Below, in pieces: positions 14,919-25,538 of a stretch of DNA of 32,352 nt; the stretch's first letter is position 1, and each line of letters starts with the position of its first letter. The notes under the pieces are model-generated. The model worked only from the letters and a program-made list of their open reading frames with translations. It was not told where the DNA came from and did no database searches. A program made the position numbers and the translations under genes. This DNA comes from Bacteroides sp. (GTDB lineage Bacteria > Bacteroidota > Bacteroidia > Bacteroidales > Bacteroidaceae). The stretch lies in NCBI GenBank assembly GCA_017621035.1, contig JAGATY010000058.1:1-32352 (forward strand), read 5' to 3'.

Positions 14919-16082
14919 ATGAAAGCAGACAATCTCAATAACAATCCCCGCATTATCATCAGCGGAGGCGGCACAGGTGGCCATATCTTTCCGGCAATCT
15001 CTATTGCCAATGCCTTGCGTGAGCTTCGCCCCGGTGCAGACATCTTGTTTGTAGGTGCAGAGGGCAGAATGGAAATGCAGAGGGTGCCCAATGCTGGTTA
15101 CCGTATTATCGGGCTACCGGTGGCAGGATTCGACCGCAAGCATCTGTGGAAGAATGTTGCTGTTCTCATCAAATTGTTTCGCAGTCAGTGGAAGGCGCGT
15201 AAGATTATCCGCCAGTTCCGGCCGCAGGCTGCTGTGGGTGTAGGCGGTTATGCCAGTGGGCCTACCCTGAAAACAGCCGGTATGATGGGGATTCCCACAC
15301 TGATTCAGGAACAGAACTCGTATGCCGGAGTGACCAATAAGTTGTTGGCAAAGAAGGCTCGTAAAATCTGTGTGGCCTACGAAGGTATGGAACGCTTCTT
15401 TCCGGCAGACCGTATTATCCTGACCGGTAATCCGGTAAGACAGGATTTGCTCAATAGCAGTGTCACACACGAAGAGGCAGTAAAGCACTTTAACCTGAAT
15501 CCCGAGAAGAAAGTTGTACTTATTCTGGGTGGTAGTCTGGGTGCTCGCACCATCAATCAGACCCTTTCTGAAAACTTGAGCCTTATTAAGGGACATCCTG
15601 AAATACAGTTTATCTGGCAGACCGGTAAGATATACATCAAGCAGGTACACGAAGCCATTCAGACCTTTACGGGGCAGGCTGTCCACAACAATCGGGTAAG
15701 CTCACTCCCCAACCTCTATTTCTCAGACTTTATTACTGATATGGCGGCTGCGTACAAGGCTGCCGACCTGGTTATTTCACGTGCTGGAGCCGGTTCTATT
15801 TCAGAGTTCTGCCTGCTACACAAGCCTGTGATACTGGTACCTTCGCCCAATGTGGCAGAAGACCATCAGACACAGAATGCGTTGGCGCTGGTCAATAAAG
15901 AGGCTGCCATTTACGTGAAAGATGCAGAGTGTATGGAGAAGTTGCTGCCTACAGCACTGGAAATCGTTGCAGATAACAAACAACTGGAAAGCCTGAGTAA
16001 TAACATTGCCAAGCTGGCACTGCCCGACTCGGCCAACATCATTGCCCGAGAGGTGCTTAAACTCATTGAAAACCCATCTTAA
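14919..16082 (+). CDS. murG: MurG, lipid II-forming GlcNAc transferase
   Basis: A 387-residue GT28-type glycosyltransferase that adds GlcNAc from UDP-GlcNAc to lipid I on the inner face of the membrane. The N-terminal glycine-rich loop ISGGGTGGHIFPA (14-26) binds the acceptor side, and a second loop, GVGGYASGP, follows later. PTLIQEQNSYAGVTNK and LILGGSLGARTIN are also typical, and the C-terminal domain has the donor-binding RAGAGSISEF and NVAEDHQTQNA motifs. The start at 14919 is 17 bp after ftsW. The 3' end is 16 bp from the murC start. Confidence 0.97.
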   Translation: MKADNLNNNPRIIISGGGTGGHIFPAISIANALRELRPGADILFVGAEGRMEMQRVPNAGYRIIGLPVAGFDRKHLWKNVAVLIKLFRSQWKARKIIRQFRPQAAVGVGGYASGPTLKTAGMMGIPTLIQEQNSYAGVTNKLLAKKARKICVAYEGMERFFPADRIILTGNPVRQDLLNSSVTHEEAVKHFNLNPEKKVVLILGGSLGARTINQTLSENLSLIKGHPEIQFIWQTGKIYIKQVHEAIQTFTGQAVHNNRVSSLPNLYFSDFITDMAAAYKAADLVISRAGAGSISEFCLLHKPVILVPSPNVAEDHQTQNALALVNKEAAIYVKDAECMEKLLPTALEIVADNKQLESLSNNIAKLALPDSANIIAREVLKLIENPS

Positions 16083-16098
16083 AAAAGAGAAAACAGAG

Positions 16099-17475
16099 AT
16101 GAATATAGAGAATATACAATCTGTCTATTTTGTTGGTGCCGGTGGTATCGGCATGAGTGCCCTCATTCGCTTCTTCCTCTCCCGTGGAAAGGTGGTGGCC
16201 GGATATGACCGCACGCCTACCCCCCTTACCGCACGCCTCATTGAAGAGGGGGCACAGATTCATTATGAAGAGAATGTAGATTTGATTCCGGCCTCTTGCA
16301 AAGAGAAGGAGTGTACGCTGGTAGTCTACACCCCTGCCATTCCGCACGAGCATGCAGAGTTAGCTTTCTTCCGTGCAAATGGGTTTGAAATACAGAAGCG
16401 TTCACAAGTGCTGGGTACCATAACCCGCAGTAGCAAAGGACTTTGCGTAGCCGGTACACACGGAAAGACAACCACCAGCACGATGGCTGCCCACCTGCTG
16501 CACCAGTCACATGTGGGATGCACTGCATTCCTAGGAGGTATCTCAAAGAACTATGGTACAAACCTGTTGCTCTCTCAGAATAGCCCCTACACGGTTATTG
16601 AGGCAGACGAGTTTGACCGTTCTTTCCATTGGTTGTCACCTTGGATAAGTGTCATTACCTCTACTGACCCCGACCACTTGGATATTTACGGAACCAAAGA
16701 GGCATATCTGGAGAGCTTCCGTCATTACACAACCCTGATTCAACCCGGAGGAGCACTCATCATTCATCAAGGATTAGAGATGAAGGCTGATGTTCAGCCC
16801 GGTGTCAAGACCTATACTTATAGCCGCACCGAGGGGGACTTCCACGCTGAGAACATACGCATAGGTAATGGTGAGATAGTTATTGACTTTGTGGCACCTG
16901 ATACACGTATTTGTGATGTTCGGTTGGGTGTCCCCGTCAGTGTAAACATTGAAAATGGGGTAGCAGCCATGGCTATGGCACATCTTAGTGGCGTGACCAA
17001 TGAGGAGATTAAACAGGGTATGGAGAGCTTCCGAGGAGTAGACCGACGCTTTGATTTCAAACTGAAGAATGATCGTATTGTGCTATTGAGTGACTATGCC
17101 CACCATCCGGCTGAGGTAGCACAGAGCTTAAAATCCATCCGCGAACTGTATGAGGGTCGCAAAATTACAGCCATCTTCCAGCCCCATCTCTATACCCGTA
17201 CGCGTGACTTCTACCAAGCGTTTGCCGACAGTCTTTCTCTAGCTGATGAAGTGATTCTGACAGAGATTTATCCGGCACGCGAACTACCCATACCGGGTGT
17301 AAGCAGCGAGCTTATTTATGACCGCTTACGCCCCGGCATAGAGAAGAGCCTCATACAGAAAACAGAGGTACTCCCGCTACTGGCGAACAAGCAGGTGGAC
17401 ATTGTGGTCATTCTTGGAGCCGGAGACTTGGAGAGTCAGATGCCGCAGATTATCGAATTGCTGAAGAACAGATAA
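16099..17475 (+). CDS. murC: UDP-N-acetylmuramate--L-alanine ligase MurC
   Basis: A 458-residue Mur ligase that adds L-alanine to UDP-MurNAc, the first peptide step. It has the N-terminal GAGGIGMS (13-20) dinucleotide-like fold, the P-loop GTHGKTTT (119-126), EADEFDRSF and TDPDHLDIY in the central domain, and DYAHHPAEV with IFQPHLYTRTRDF in the C-terminal part, all diagnostic for MurC. I chose the ATG at 16099, which gives MNIENIQSVYFVGAGG. The open frame extends upstream into murG but that part is only a reading-frame shadow. The stop is 3 bp before the ftsQ start. Confidence 0.97.
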   Translation: MNIENIQSVYFVGAGGIGMSALIRFFLSRGKVVAGYDRTPTPLTARLIEEGAQIHYEENVDLIPASCKEKECTLVVYTPAIPHEHAELAFFRANGFEIQKRSQVLGTITRSSKGLCVAGTHGKTTTSTMAAHLLHQSHVGCTAFLGGISKNYGTNLLLSQNSPYTVIEADEFDRSFHWLSPWISVITSTDPDHLDIYGTKEAYLESFRHYTTLIQPGGALIIHQGLEMKADVQPGVKTYTYSRTEGDFHAENIRIGNGEIVIDFVAPDTRICDVRLGVPVSVNIENGVAAMAMAHLSGVTNEEIKQGMESFRGVDRRFDFKLKNDRIVLLSDYAHHPAEVAQSLKSIRELYEGRKITAIFQPHLYTRTRDFYQAFADSLSLADEVILTEIYPARELPIPGVSSELIYDRLRPGIEKSLIQKTEVLPLLANKQVDIVVILGAGDLESQMPQIIELLKNR

Positions 17476-17478
17476 CAC

Positions 17479-18216
17479 ATGCTAAAGAAGATAGTACTCT
17501 ACATCACACTGGTGCTCATTACTGCCTATCTGGTAGTAGCACTGACAGCTTTCAACCGGAAGCCGAAAGGGGAGGTGTGCCGTAACTTGGAACTGGTTAT
17601 ACGCGATAGCGTGTATGCCGGATTCATCACCAACAAAGAGGTTAAAAACATGTTGGAGAAGAAAGGTATCAACCCTATTGGCAAAGAATTGGCCACCATT
17701 CCCACTAAGCAGTTGGAACAAGAACTGGCCAAACATCCCTTGATTGATGAGGTGGAGTGCTACAAAACACCCAGCGGCAAGATTTGTGTGGAAGTGAGCC
17801 AGCGCATACCCATTCTGCGGGTCATGAGTAACAATGGCGAGAACTATTACATTGATAACAAAGGAACCCCTATGCCTCCCGATGCCAAGTGTGTGGCACA
17901 CCTGGCGGTTGTGACCGGAAGTGTAGAAAAGTCGTTTGCATTGAGGGATTTATACAAGTTTGCACTATTTTTGCAGCAGAATCCATTTTGGGATGCACAG
18001 ATTGAGCAGATACACGTCTTGCCTAACAAAAAGATTGAACTGGTACCACGAGTGGGTGACCACATCGTTTACTTAGGCAGGCTGGACAACTACGAAAAGA
18101 AGTTGAAGCGACTGAAAACGTTCTACGAAAAGGCACTGAACAAGGTGGGGTGGAATAAGTATTCACGCATTAACGTAGAGTTTGGAAATCAAGTGATTTG
18201 CACTAAAAGGAATTAA
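17479..18216 (+). CDS. ftsQ: FtsQ-like cell division protein
   Basis: A 245-residue bitopic membrane protein. A short N-terminus and membrane span (about 5-24) are followed by a periplasmic POTRA-like region (about 37-105) and a beta-rich domain ending VEFGNQVICTKRN. Size, topology and position between murC and ftsA identify it as FtsQ, the scaffold that links the FtsL/FtsB pair to the rest of the divisome. Sequence conservation in the family is low, so the call leans on context. It is 3 bp after murC, so translation is probably coupled. A 108-bp gap before ftsA holds no clear promoter. Confidence 0.9.
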   Translation: MLKKIVLYITLVLITAYLVVALTAFNRKPKGEVCRNLELVIRDSVYAGFITNKEVKNMLEKKGINPIGKELATIPTKQLEQELAKHPLIDEVECYKTPSGKICVEVSQRIPILRVMSNNGENYYIDNKGTPMPPDAKCVAHLAVVTGSVEKSFALRDLYKFALFLQQNPFWDAQIEQIHVLPNKKIELVPRVGDHIVYLGRLDNYEKKLKRLKTFYEKALNKVGWNKYSRINVEFGNQVICTKRN

Positions 18217-18324
18217 GAGTAGAAGATAAGAGAGAAAGGCTTTGGAAGTATTGAGAAAGGCTGATGCCCAATTCACGCTCCGGCCACTCTCAGATAAAGA
18301 CAAGGATAAATTATAGTATAAGAT

Positions 18325-19716
18325 ATGGCAACAACAGATTTTATCGCCGCCATTGAGCTTAGTTCTTCCAGAATAGCAGGCATTGCCGGCAAGAAGAACA
18401 GCGACAACAGCATTCAGGTGCTGGCTTACGCCCGCGAAGAATCCTCATCGTTCATCCATAAAGGCATTGTCTACAACATAGACAAGGCTGCACAGGCGCT
18501 GAACAACATTCTTCACAAGTTGGAAGGACAGCTTGGTAACTCCATAGCCAAGGTTTATGTGGGCATTGGCGGACAATCATTACGCACAGTCAAGAACTTG
18601 GTTAACCGCACGCTGGAAGAGGAGGGAATCATCTCCAACGAGTTGGTTGACATGCTTTGTGACGAGAACCACGAATATCCTCTTACCGATATGGATATTC
18701 TGGATGTAGCTCCCCAAGAGTATAAGATAGACAACACCTTGCACGCCGACCCTGTGGGCGTGTCAGGCAGAAGCATAACCGGACAGTATCTGAACATTGT
18801 GGCGCGTGCTGCGTTGAAGAAGAATCTGGAACTGAGTTTCGAGCAAGCACAGGTGGAGATTGCCGATGACCTGATTGTGGCACCCACAGCCCTGGCACAG
18901 TCGGTACTCAGCGAGAATGAGATGCGTTCGGGATGCGCACTGGTGGATTTCGGAGCCGATACCACTACCGTGCTGGTCTACAAGAACAGCATCCTTCGCT
19001 ACCTCTGTGTCATTCCGTTGGGAGGAAACAACATCACTCAAGACCTCACCGCCTTGCAGATGGAACCGGAAGAGGCAGAGAAACTGAAACTACAATATGG
19101 AGACGCACTCTACGAGGAAGAGGAGAGTGAAACGCCGGCTACTTGCCAGACTGAAGACGGACGAAGCATTGAACTGACACAGCTGAACGACATTATTGGC
19201 GCACGTGCTGAAGAGATATTAGCCAACGTCTGGAATCAGCTCCGCCTCTCGGGTTATGATAAAGATATTTATGCCGGAGTGGTGTTTACCGGAGGTGGTG
19301 CCAACCTGAAGAACCTGGAGGCAGCCTTCCAGAAACTGAGCAAGATTGAGAAAGTAAAGAGCGTGAAGTTTGTGCAGGACACCGTGTATGGCTTTAGCGA
19401 CGTGCTGAAGAAGGATGGTACACAAAACACCCTGCTTGCTCTGTTGGCAGCCGGAAAAGAAAACTGTTGCAAGCAACACACCGGCAAGCTGTTTGATGAT
19501 GAAGAAACGGTAGTCACCCCGCCCGTAACGCCTACTCCCAAACCGGCAGCCACCGTTTCGCAGCCCGCTCCCAAACCGAAACCGGCACCTGAAGTCGTTC
19601 CTGAGCAGCCGGAAAAGCCTGCAGCGCCGAAACCGTCGAAGCCCAATTTCCTTAAAAAGTGGGCCGACAAGTTGCAAAAGGACTTGTTTGACGATAACAG
19701 TGACCAGATTAACTAA
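18325..19716 (+). CDS. ftsA: FtsA, actin-like Z-ring membrane tether
   Basis: A 463-residue actin/Hsp70-fold ATPase that recruits FtsZ to the membrane and signals to the divisome. It begins with the phosphate-1 loop region AAIELSSSRIAGIAGKK. LVDFGADTTTVLVYKN and VVFTGGGANLKNLE are the phosphate-2 and adenosine motifs. After the core comes a Pro/Lys-rich linker (395-440) of about 46 residues, then NFLKKWADKLQKDLFDD near the C-terminus, an amphipathic helix that should be the membrane-targeting sequence. The long linker is more than E. coli FtsA has. The start at 18325 is clear. ftsZ begins 23 bp after its stop. Confidence 0.96.
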   Translation: MATTDFIAAIELSSSRIAGIAGKKNSDNSIQVLAYAREESSSFIHKGIVYNIDKAAQALNNILHKLEGQLGNSIAKVYVGIGGQSLRTVKNLVNRTLEEEGIISNELVDMLCDENHEYPLTDMDILDVAPQEYKIDNTLHADPVGVSGRSITGQYLNIVARAALKKNLELSFEQAQVEIADDLIVAPTALAQSVLSENEMRSGCALVDFGADTTTVLVYKNSILRYLCVIPLGGNNITQDLTALQMEPEEAEKLKLQYGDALYEEEESETPATCQTEDGRSIELTQLNDIIGARAEEILANVWNQLRLSGYDKDIYAGVVFTGGGANLKNLEAAFQKLSKIEKVKSVKFVQDTVYGFSDVLKKDGTQNTLLALLAAGKENCCKQHTGKLFDDEETVVTPPVTPTPKPAATVSQPAPKPKPAPEVVPEQPEKPAAPKPSKPNFLKKWADKLQKDLFDDNSDQIN

Positions 19717-19739
19717 CCTCCAATCACAAGAAACAAGCT

Positions 19740-21068
19740 ATGGATAATCAAGCGATGAACAATATAGTAGAATTTGACCTTCCTACAGATAGCCCGAAGA
19801 TTATCAAAGTCATCGGTGTAGGAGGCGGAGGCGGTAATGCCGTCAACCACATGTATCGGGAAGGTATTCACGACGTGGCTTTCGTGGTGTGCAATACAGA
19901 CCGCAAGGCGTTGGAAGAATCTCCCGTACCCACCAAGTTGCAGTTGGGACACGAGGGTTTGGGAGCCGGTAACCGACCCACCAAAGCAAAAGAAGCAACC
20001 GAAGAGAGTCTGAGCGATGTGCAGAACATACTGAACGATGGCACCAAGATGGTGTTCATCACCGCCGGTATGGGAGGCGGTACCGGTACCGGTGCTGCAC
20101 CCACCATTGCCCGCATAGCCAAGGACATGGACATACTCACTGTAGGCATTGTCACCATTCCTTTCCGCTGGGAGGGCGACAAAAAGATTGACCAAGCCCT
20201 GGATGGGGTGGAAGAAATCAGCAAGCATGTAGACGCCCTGCTCGTCATTAACAATGAGAAGTTAGGCGAAATTTACCCCGACCTCTCCGTCACGAGTGCC
20301 TTTGCTAAGGCTAACGATACCCTGCTGGTGGCCGCCAAAAGCATTGCAGAAATCATTACCATGCGTGGAATCATCAACCTGGACTTTAACGATGTGAAGA
20401 CAGTCATGAAAGACGGTGGCGTGGCCATCATGTCCACCGGCTACGGTGAGGGTGAGAGCCGCGTGAGCGAGGCCATCAAGAATGCACAGCACTCGCCACT
20501 CTTGAACAATAACGACATCTTCAACTCGAAGAAGGTTCTCCTCAACATCTCCTACAGTAAGGAACACGAGCTGATGATGAGTGAGATGGACGAGGTGAAG
20601 GACTTTATGAACCGTTTCAATCGTGACTTTGAAACCAAGTTCGGCATGGCAGAAGACGACTCGCTGGGCAGTAAGGTGAAAATCACTCTCTTGGCAACCG
20701 GATTCGGCATACAAGACATTCACATGAAGGAGATGGACGAACGTCTGGCTCAGCAAACTGCCGAAGAACAGCGCCGACAAGAGGAGATGGAAGAGGAGGA
20801 AGAGTTGCGTCGCAACCGTCGTAAAATCTACTATGGTGAGGATACCAATGCCCGCAGCCAGCGCACACGTCGTCGCCACATCTATCTCTTTACCCCCGAA
20901 GACCTGGATAATAACGACATCATCACCCTGGTAGAGAACTCTCCCACCTACTTGCGTGACAAAGTAACACTTAACACCATCAAACAGAAGGCCGAAGAGG
21001 CCAGACAACAGGCTGTGGAAGAGGCCGAGGAGAGTGCCGAAACAGAACCGGGAATCATCAGTTTCTAA
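19740..21068 (+). CDS. ftsZ: FtsZ, tubulin-like division GTPase
   Basis: A 442-residue tubulin-like GTPase that forms the Z-ring. The GTP-binding signature GGGTGTG is at 112-118, with the N-terminal IGVGGGGGNAVNHM loop at 25-38 and NLDFNDVKTVM in the T7 region that supplies catalytic acidic residues. The GTPase core ends near residue 320. The C-terminal part is highly charged (an E/R-rich linker), then NSPTYLRDKV (400-409), which resembles the conserved FtsZ peptide that binds FtsA. Unlike E. coli this is not the very end: 33 more residues follow, ending EPGIISF. ftsZ is the last division gene of the cluster. Confidence 0.97.
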   Translation: MDNQAMNNIVEFDLPTDSPKIIKVIGVGGGGGNAVNHMYREGIHDVAFVVCNTDRKALEESPVPTKLQLGHEGLGAGNRPTKAKEATEESLSDVQNILNDGTKMVFITAGMGGGTGTGAAPTIARIAKDMDILTVGIVTIPFRWEGDKKIDQALDGVEEISKHVDALLVINNEKLGEIYPDLSVTSAFAKANDTLLVAAKSIAEIITMRGIINLDFNDVKTVMKDGGVAIMSTGYGEGESRVSEAIKNAQHSPLLNNNDIFNSKKVLLNISYSKEHELMMSEMDEVKDFMNRFNRDFETKFGMAEDDSLGSKVKITLLATGFGIQDIHMKEMDERLAQQTAEEQRRQEEMEEEEELRRNRRKIYYGEDTNARSQRTRRRHIYLFTPEDLDNNDIITLVENSPTYLRDKVTLNTIKQKAEEARQQAVEEAEESAETEPGIISF

Positions 21069-21113
21069 ACTCCCGCAACCCTTATTTACGTAGAACCATT
21101 AAACAATAAGTAT

Positions 21114-21563
21114 ATGAGTTTATTTGACAAAGTCAGCGAAGACATTAAAACCGCAATGAAGGCCAAAGACAAAGTGGCTTTGGAAACCTTGAGAAACGTG
21201 AAGAAAGTATTCCTTGAAGCAAAGACTGCACCGGGAGCCAATGATACACTGACTGACGAAGCCGCCCTGAAGCTTATCCAGAAACTGGCCAAGCAGGGAA
21301 AAGACGCAGCCGAAATCTACGTGCAACAAGGTCGTCAGGACCTGGCCGATGATGAACTGGCTCAGGTGAAGGTGTTGGAAGGCTACCTGCCCAAGCAGAT
21401 GAGTGCCGAAGAGTTGGAAGCCGCCCTGAAGGCCATCATAACTGAAGTGGGTGCCGAAGGCCCCAAAGACATGGGCAAGGTAATGGGTGTGGCTACCAAG
21501 AAGCTGGCCGGACTGGCCGAAGGTCGTGCCATCTCTGCCAAAGTAAAAGAACTGCTGGGTTAA
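21114..21563 (+). CDS. GatB/YqeY-domain protein
   Basis: A 149-residue all-helical protein of the YqeY family, related to the C-terminal tRNA-binding tail domain of GatB. Family features include the start SLFDKVSEDIKTAMKAKDKV, AEIYVQQGRQDLADDE and the C-terminal GPKDMGKVMGVATKKLAG. Its exact role is not established; a link to tRNA or amidotransferase function is inferred from the domain only. It starts 45 bp after ftsZ on the same strand and so probably shares its transcript. Downstream, tandem palindromes (21669-21734) separate it from convergent recO. Confidence 0.92.
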   Translation: MSLFDKVSEDIKTAMKAKDKVALETLRNVKKVFLEAKTAPGANDTLTDEAALKLIQKLAKQGKDAAEIYVQQGRQDLADDELAQVKVLEGYLPKQMSAEELEAALKAIITEVGAEGPKDMGKVMGVATKKLAGLAEGRAISAKVKELLG

Positions 21564-21668
21564 GAAGACTTGTGCTCCGCTTGTTCTGTATAAGACCGGA
21601 GCGGCAAGAAGTCACTATTTGGGGAGGCGTTTCATAGCTACCGCGCTACCTCCGCACAAGTACCCATA

Positions 21669-21734
21669 TTGCACAAGATGCCATCTTGTGTTGCATAAGA
21701 TGCCATCTTGTGCAGCATAAGTTGGCATCTTGTG
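21669..21734. repeat. Three tandem 22-bp repeats, each palindromic
   Basis: Units at 21669-21690, 21691-21712 and 21713-21734 share a core AAGATGCCATCTTGTG with few changes. The first contains CACAAGATG-C-CATCTTGTG, a perfect odd-centre palindrome, so each unit can form a hairpin. A T-run (CCCTTTT) follows on the plus strand at about 21741-21747. The position between convergent yqeY and recO suggests a transcription end, possibly in both directions. Confidence 0.75.
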
Positions 21735-21837
21735 CATTATCCCTTTTAATGCGGAGCATGAGAAGGTTGCTTGCGGAAGAGGGGTAGTGTAAGTCCGGGG
21801 GTAGGGCAGGATAAGTCGGGAGTTGAAGGGAGACGGG

Positions 21838-22566
21838 TCAGTTGAAGAGTTCCGTCAAGACTTCCAACGACTTCAATACAGGAAAACCGGGCAGATGAAG
21901 CCTGTAATAGTCGTTCAGCACTTGCAGACAACGCACTCGCTCGGCACGACTCATGGCAAAAAGGTGCATGTTTTCATACCGCATCCGCATCAATCGGGGC
22001 ACGCGGGCTGCTTCTGCGGGAGTAAGATAGTAGGAATGGTGCTGCGGGGGGAGTGGGGTAAAGCAGGCATTCAACAAGTCAAAACAGTCGCCCGCTTTGT
22101 ATTCCTCCAGGTTGGGGTATAAGCCCAGAAAGCGAGAGAGTCGCATGAGAAAAACCAGGTGAAAGTTAGAAAAGTTGTGGCGGCACTCGTCCAGCCAGAC
22201 AATGGAGTGATAGAGGTAGGCAAACAGAGTGCGATTTTCGGCCTCTTCGCGTATGGCGCGGTAGAGAAACTCAGAAAGGAAAAGGGCGATGGCAGACTTG
22301 TAAGGGTCGAACGGCAAAGAGGTGAAGGGGTAGTCCGACTTAGCCTCCTTAATCTTATGCAGCGAGGCAGTGGGGCGAACCTCAGCTTCAAACTCCAGCA
22401 GCGCCAAAGGCTGGAACAGCGATGTTCGCAAGGAAGCCTTCCGACTGCGAGGTACGGGCACCAGGAAAGAAGACCTTCCCGACTGCTCAGTATAGATATC
22501 CACAATCAGAGAGGTGTCTTTATACTTCATGCTCCGTAAAACAATGCCGCGTGTCTTCTGCAACAT
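21838..22566 (-). CDS. recO: DNA repair protein RecO
   Basis: A 242-residue recombination mediator that helps RecR and RecA load on SSB-coated DNA. The N-terminal OB-fold (about 1-80) starts [21 protein letters not shown], typical for the family, and the remaining part is helical. The C-terminal region has C193, C200 and C239-like spacing only loosely, with no CxxC zinc finger as found in Deinococcus or Bacillus RecO. It is monocistronic on the minus strand, with an excellent promoter 33 bp upstream, and converges with yqeY. Confidence 0.93.
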   Translation of the reverse strand: MLQKTRGIVLRSMKYKDTSLIVDIYTEQSGRSSFLVPVPRSRKASLRTSLFQPLALLEFEAEVRPTASLHKIKEAKSDYPFTSLPFDPYKSAIALFLSEFLYRAIREEAENRTLFAYLYHSIVWLDECRHNFSNFHLVFLMRLSRFLGLYPNLEEYKAGDCFDLLNACFTPLPPQHHSYYLTPAEAARVPRLMRMRYENMHLFAMSRAERVRCLQVLNDYYRLHLPGFPVLKSLEVLTELFN

Positions 22567-22598
22567 AGGCTGTCTCTATATTATATATAATGTGTTGA

Positions 22599-22630
22599 CA
22601 AAGGTAAGCGAAAAGCAAGAGACGGGCAAA
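22599..22630 (-). promoter_or_regulatory. Promoter of recO
   Basis: On the minus strand TTTG (22630-22627), a 20-bp spacer, then TACCTTTG (22606-22599): a full match to the Bacteroides -33/-7 consensus. Predicted leader is about 27 nt. Confidence 0.8.
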
Positions 22631-22741
22631 GATTATTTTTCCAAAAAGCAAGAGATGGGAAATAAAACCTTGTGTTTCAAGGCTGAAAAAAGCAAGAAAA
22701 GAAAGAAAATTGTGTTTTTGCCGTTTTTTTTTCAAGAATGT

Positions 22742-22772
22742 TTTGGTAATTCAAAAATAGTATCTACCTTTG
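22742..22772 (+). promoter_or_regulatory. Promoter of tRNA-Glu and rpsT
   Basis: TTTG (22742-22745), a 19-bp spacer and TACCTTTG (22765-22772) match the Bacteroides housekeeping promoter consensus exactly. Transcription should start near 22778, about 50 bp before the mature tRNA, and probably continue into rpsT. Confidence 0.85.
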
Positions 22773-22827
22773 CATCCGCAAACGAAAGGAAATACGGTTG
22801 CACGAGCGGAAACGCTCAACAAAGGCC

Positions 22828-22899
22828 GGCCCCTTCGTCTATCGGTTAGGACGCAAGATTTTCATTCTTGAAAGGGGGGTTCGATTCCCCCAGGGGCTA
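22828..22899 (+). tRNA. tRNA-Glu (anticodon UUC)
   Basis: A complete cloverleaf of 72 nt. The acceptor stem is GGCCCCT / AGGGGCT (with a G-U pair at 1-72). The D stem is GTCT / GGAC. The anticodon stem is CAAGA / TCTTG with loop TTTTCAT, giving TTC. The T stem is GGGGG / CCCCC with loop TTCGATT. The discriminator base is A at 22899 and CCA is not encoded, so it must be added after transcription. The gene has its own promoter and lies 35 bp before rpsT. Confidence 0.97.
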
Positions 22900-22934
22900 C
22901 AAGTAATAACAAAATTAAATAAAGATTAGTCGAG

Positions 22935-23189
22935 ATGGCAAATCATAAATCATCACTGAAAAGAATCAGACAAGAAGAAAAGAGAAGACTTCACAACAGA
23001 TATTATGGCAAGACCATGAGAAATGCTGTTCGTAAGCTCCGTGCTACTAAGGACAAAAACGAAGCAGTTGCTTTGTATCCTAGTATCGTAAAACTGTTGG
23101 ATAAGTTGGCTAAGACTAACATCATCCACAAGAACAAAGCCAATAACTTGAAGTCTAAATTGGCTCTTCACATCAACAAGCTGGCATAA
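22935..23189 (+). CDS. rpsT: 30S ribosomal protein S20
   Basis: An 84-residue, very basic helical protein that binds 16S rRNA early in 30S assembly. It starts [20 protein letters not shown], the standard S20 N-terminus, and ends with [21 protein letters not shown], the conserved C-terminal helix. Length is normal. It follows tRNA-Glu and probably shares its transcript. A strong intrinsic terminator begins 26 bp after the stop. No canonical RBS is visible, as is usual in this group. Confidence 0.98.
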   Translation: MANHKSSLKRIRQEEKRRLHNRYYGKTMRNAVRKLRATKDKNEAVALYPSIVKLLDKLAKTNIIHKNKANNLKSKLALHINKLA

Positions 23190-23214
23190 GCGAATTGATA
23201 AGAATCAGATATGC

Positions 23215-23245
23215 AAAAGCCGAACTGAAAAAGTTCGGCTTTTTT
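23215..23245 (+). terminator. Intrinsic terminator after rpsT
   Basis: AAAAGCCGAACT (23215-23226) pairs with AGTTCGGCTTTT (23232-23243) around a GAAAA loop, and the 3' side runs into TTTTTT. This is a textbook Rho-independent terminator. Confidence 0.93.
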
Positions 23246-23351
23246 GCGTTTTACCTCACTTAAAGCCTCATTTATCTCCTCTTATAACAAAAAACGAGGC
23301 TAAATCTGCAAAATCTCGCCTTCGGACACATCACTTATCGGGATTTTTCAC

Positions 23352-23359
23352 TATTTTTG
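23352..23359 (+). promoter_or_regulatory. -7 element of the gyrB promoter
   Basis: TATTTTTG fits TAnnTTTG and lies 29 bp before the gyrB ATG. No clear TTTG is found at the expected -33 distance, so the promoter is only half supported. Confidence 0.5.
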
Positions 23360-23376
23360 CTCTGTTATTTCAATAA

Positions 23377-25362
<1,986 letters not shown>

Positions 25363-25449
25363 TTCAAACAAGCAAACAGGCTTGTACTCCTCCGGGAAAG
25401 GCAAGCCGCCATATATTATTCATTAACCTACTCACATCTTACAACGAAG

Positions 25450-25492
25450 AAGCCCCGGCGGGATAGGAAATACCTATTGCCGGGGCTTTTCA
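25450..25492 (+). terminator. Intrinsic terminator after gyrB
   Basis: AAGCCCCGGC (25450-25459) pairs with GCCGGGGCTT (25479-25488). An inner stem ATAGG / CCTAT (25463-25467, 25473-25477) extends the hairpin, and TTTT follows. It may also help end the convergent minus-strand transcript, though the T-run is on the gyrB side. Confidence 0.85.
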
Positions 25493-25538
25493 ATGTCAAA
25501 ATGTTACTGCCCATGGTTAATGTAAGAATATTCTATCT

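Noticed and set aside
16006-16098. An upstream extension of murC overlapping murG
   Set aside because: The added 31 residues are out-of-frame murG sequence; the ATG at 16099 gives the standard MurC N-terminus.
18232-18262. GAGAAAGGCT direct repeats 21 bp apart before ftsA
   Set aside because: Only two short copies in purine-rich sequence, with no promoter beside them; too weak to call a site.
20262-21008. A 248-codon minus-strand frame inside ftsZ
   Set aside because: Antisense shadow of ftsZ; no family features and no start context.
23264-23301. AGCCTC / GAGGCT hairpin before gyrB
   Set aside because: A 6-bp stem with a 26-nt loop is expected by chance, and it overlaps no clear leader element.
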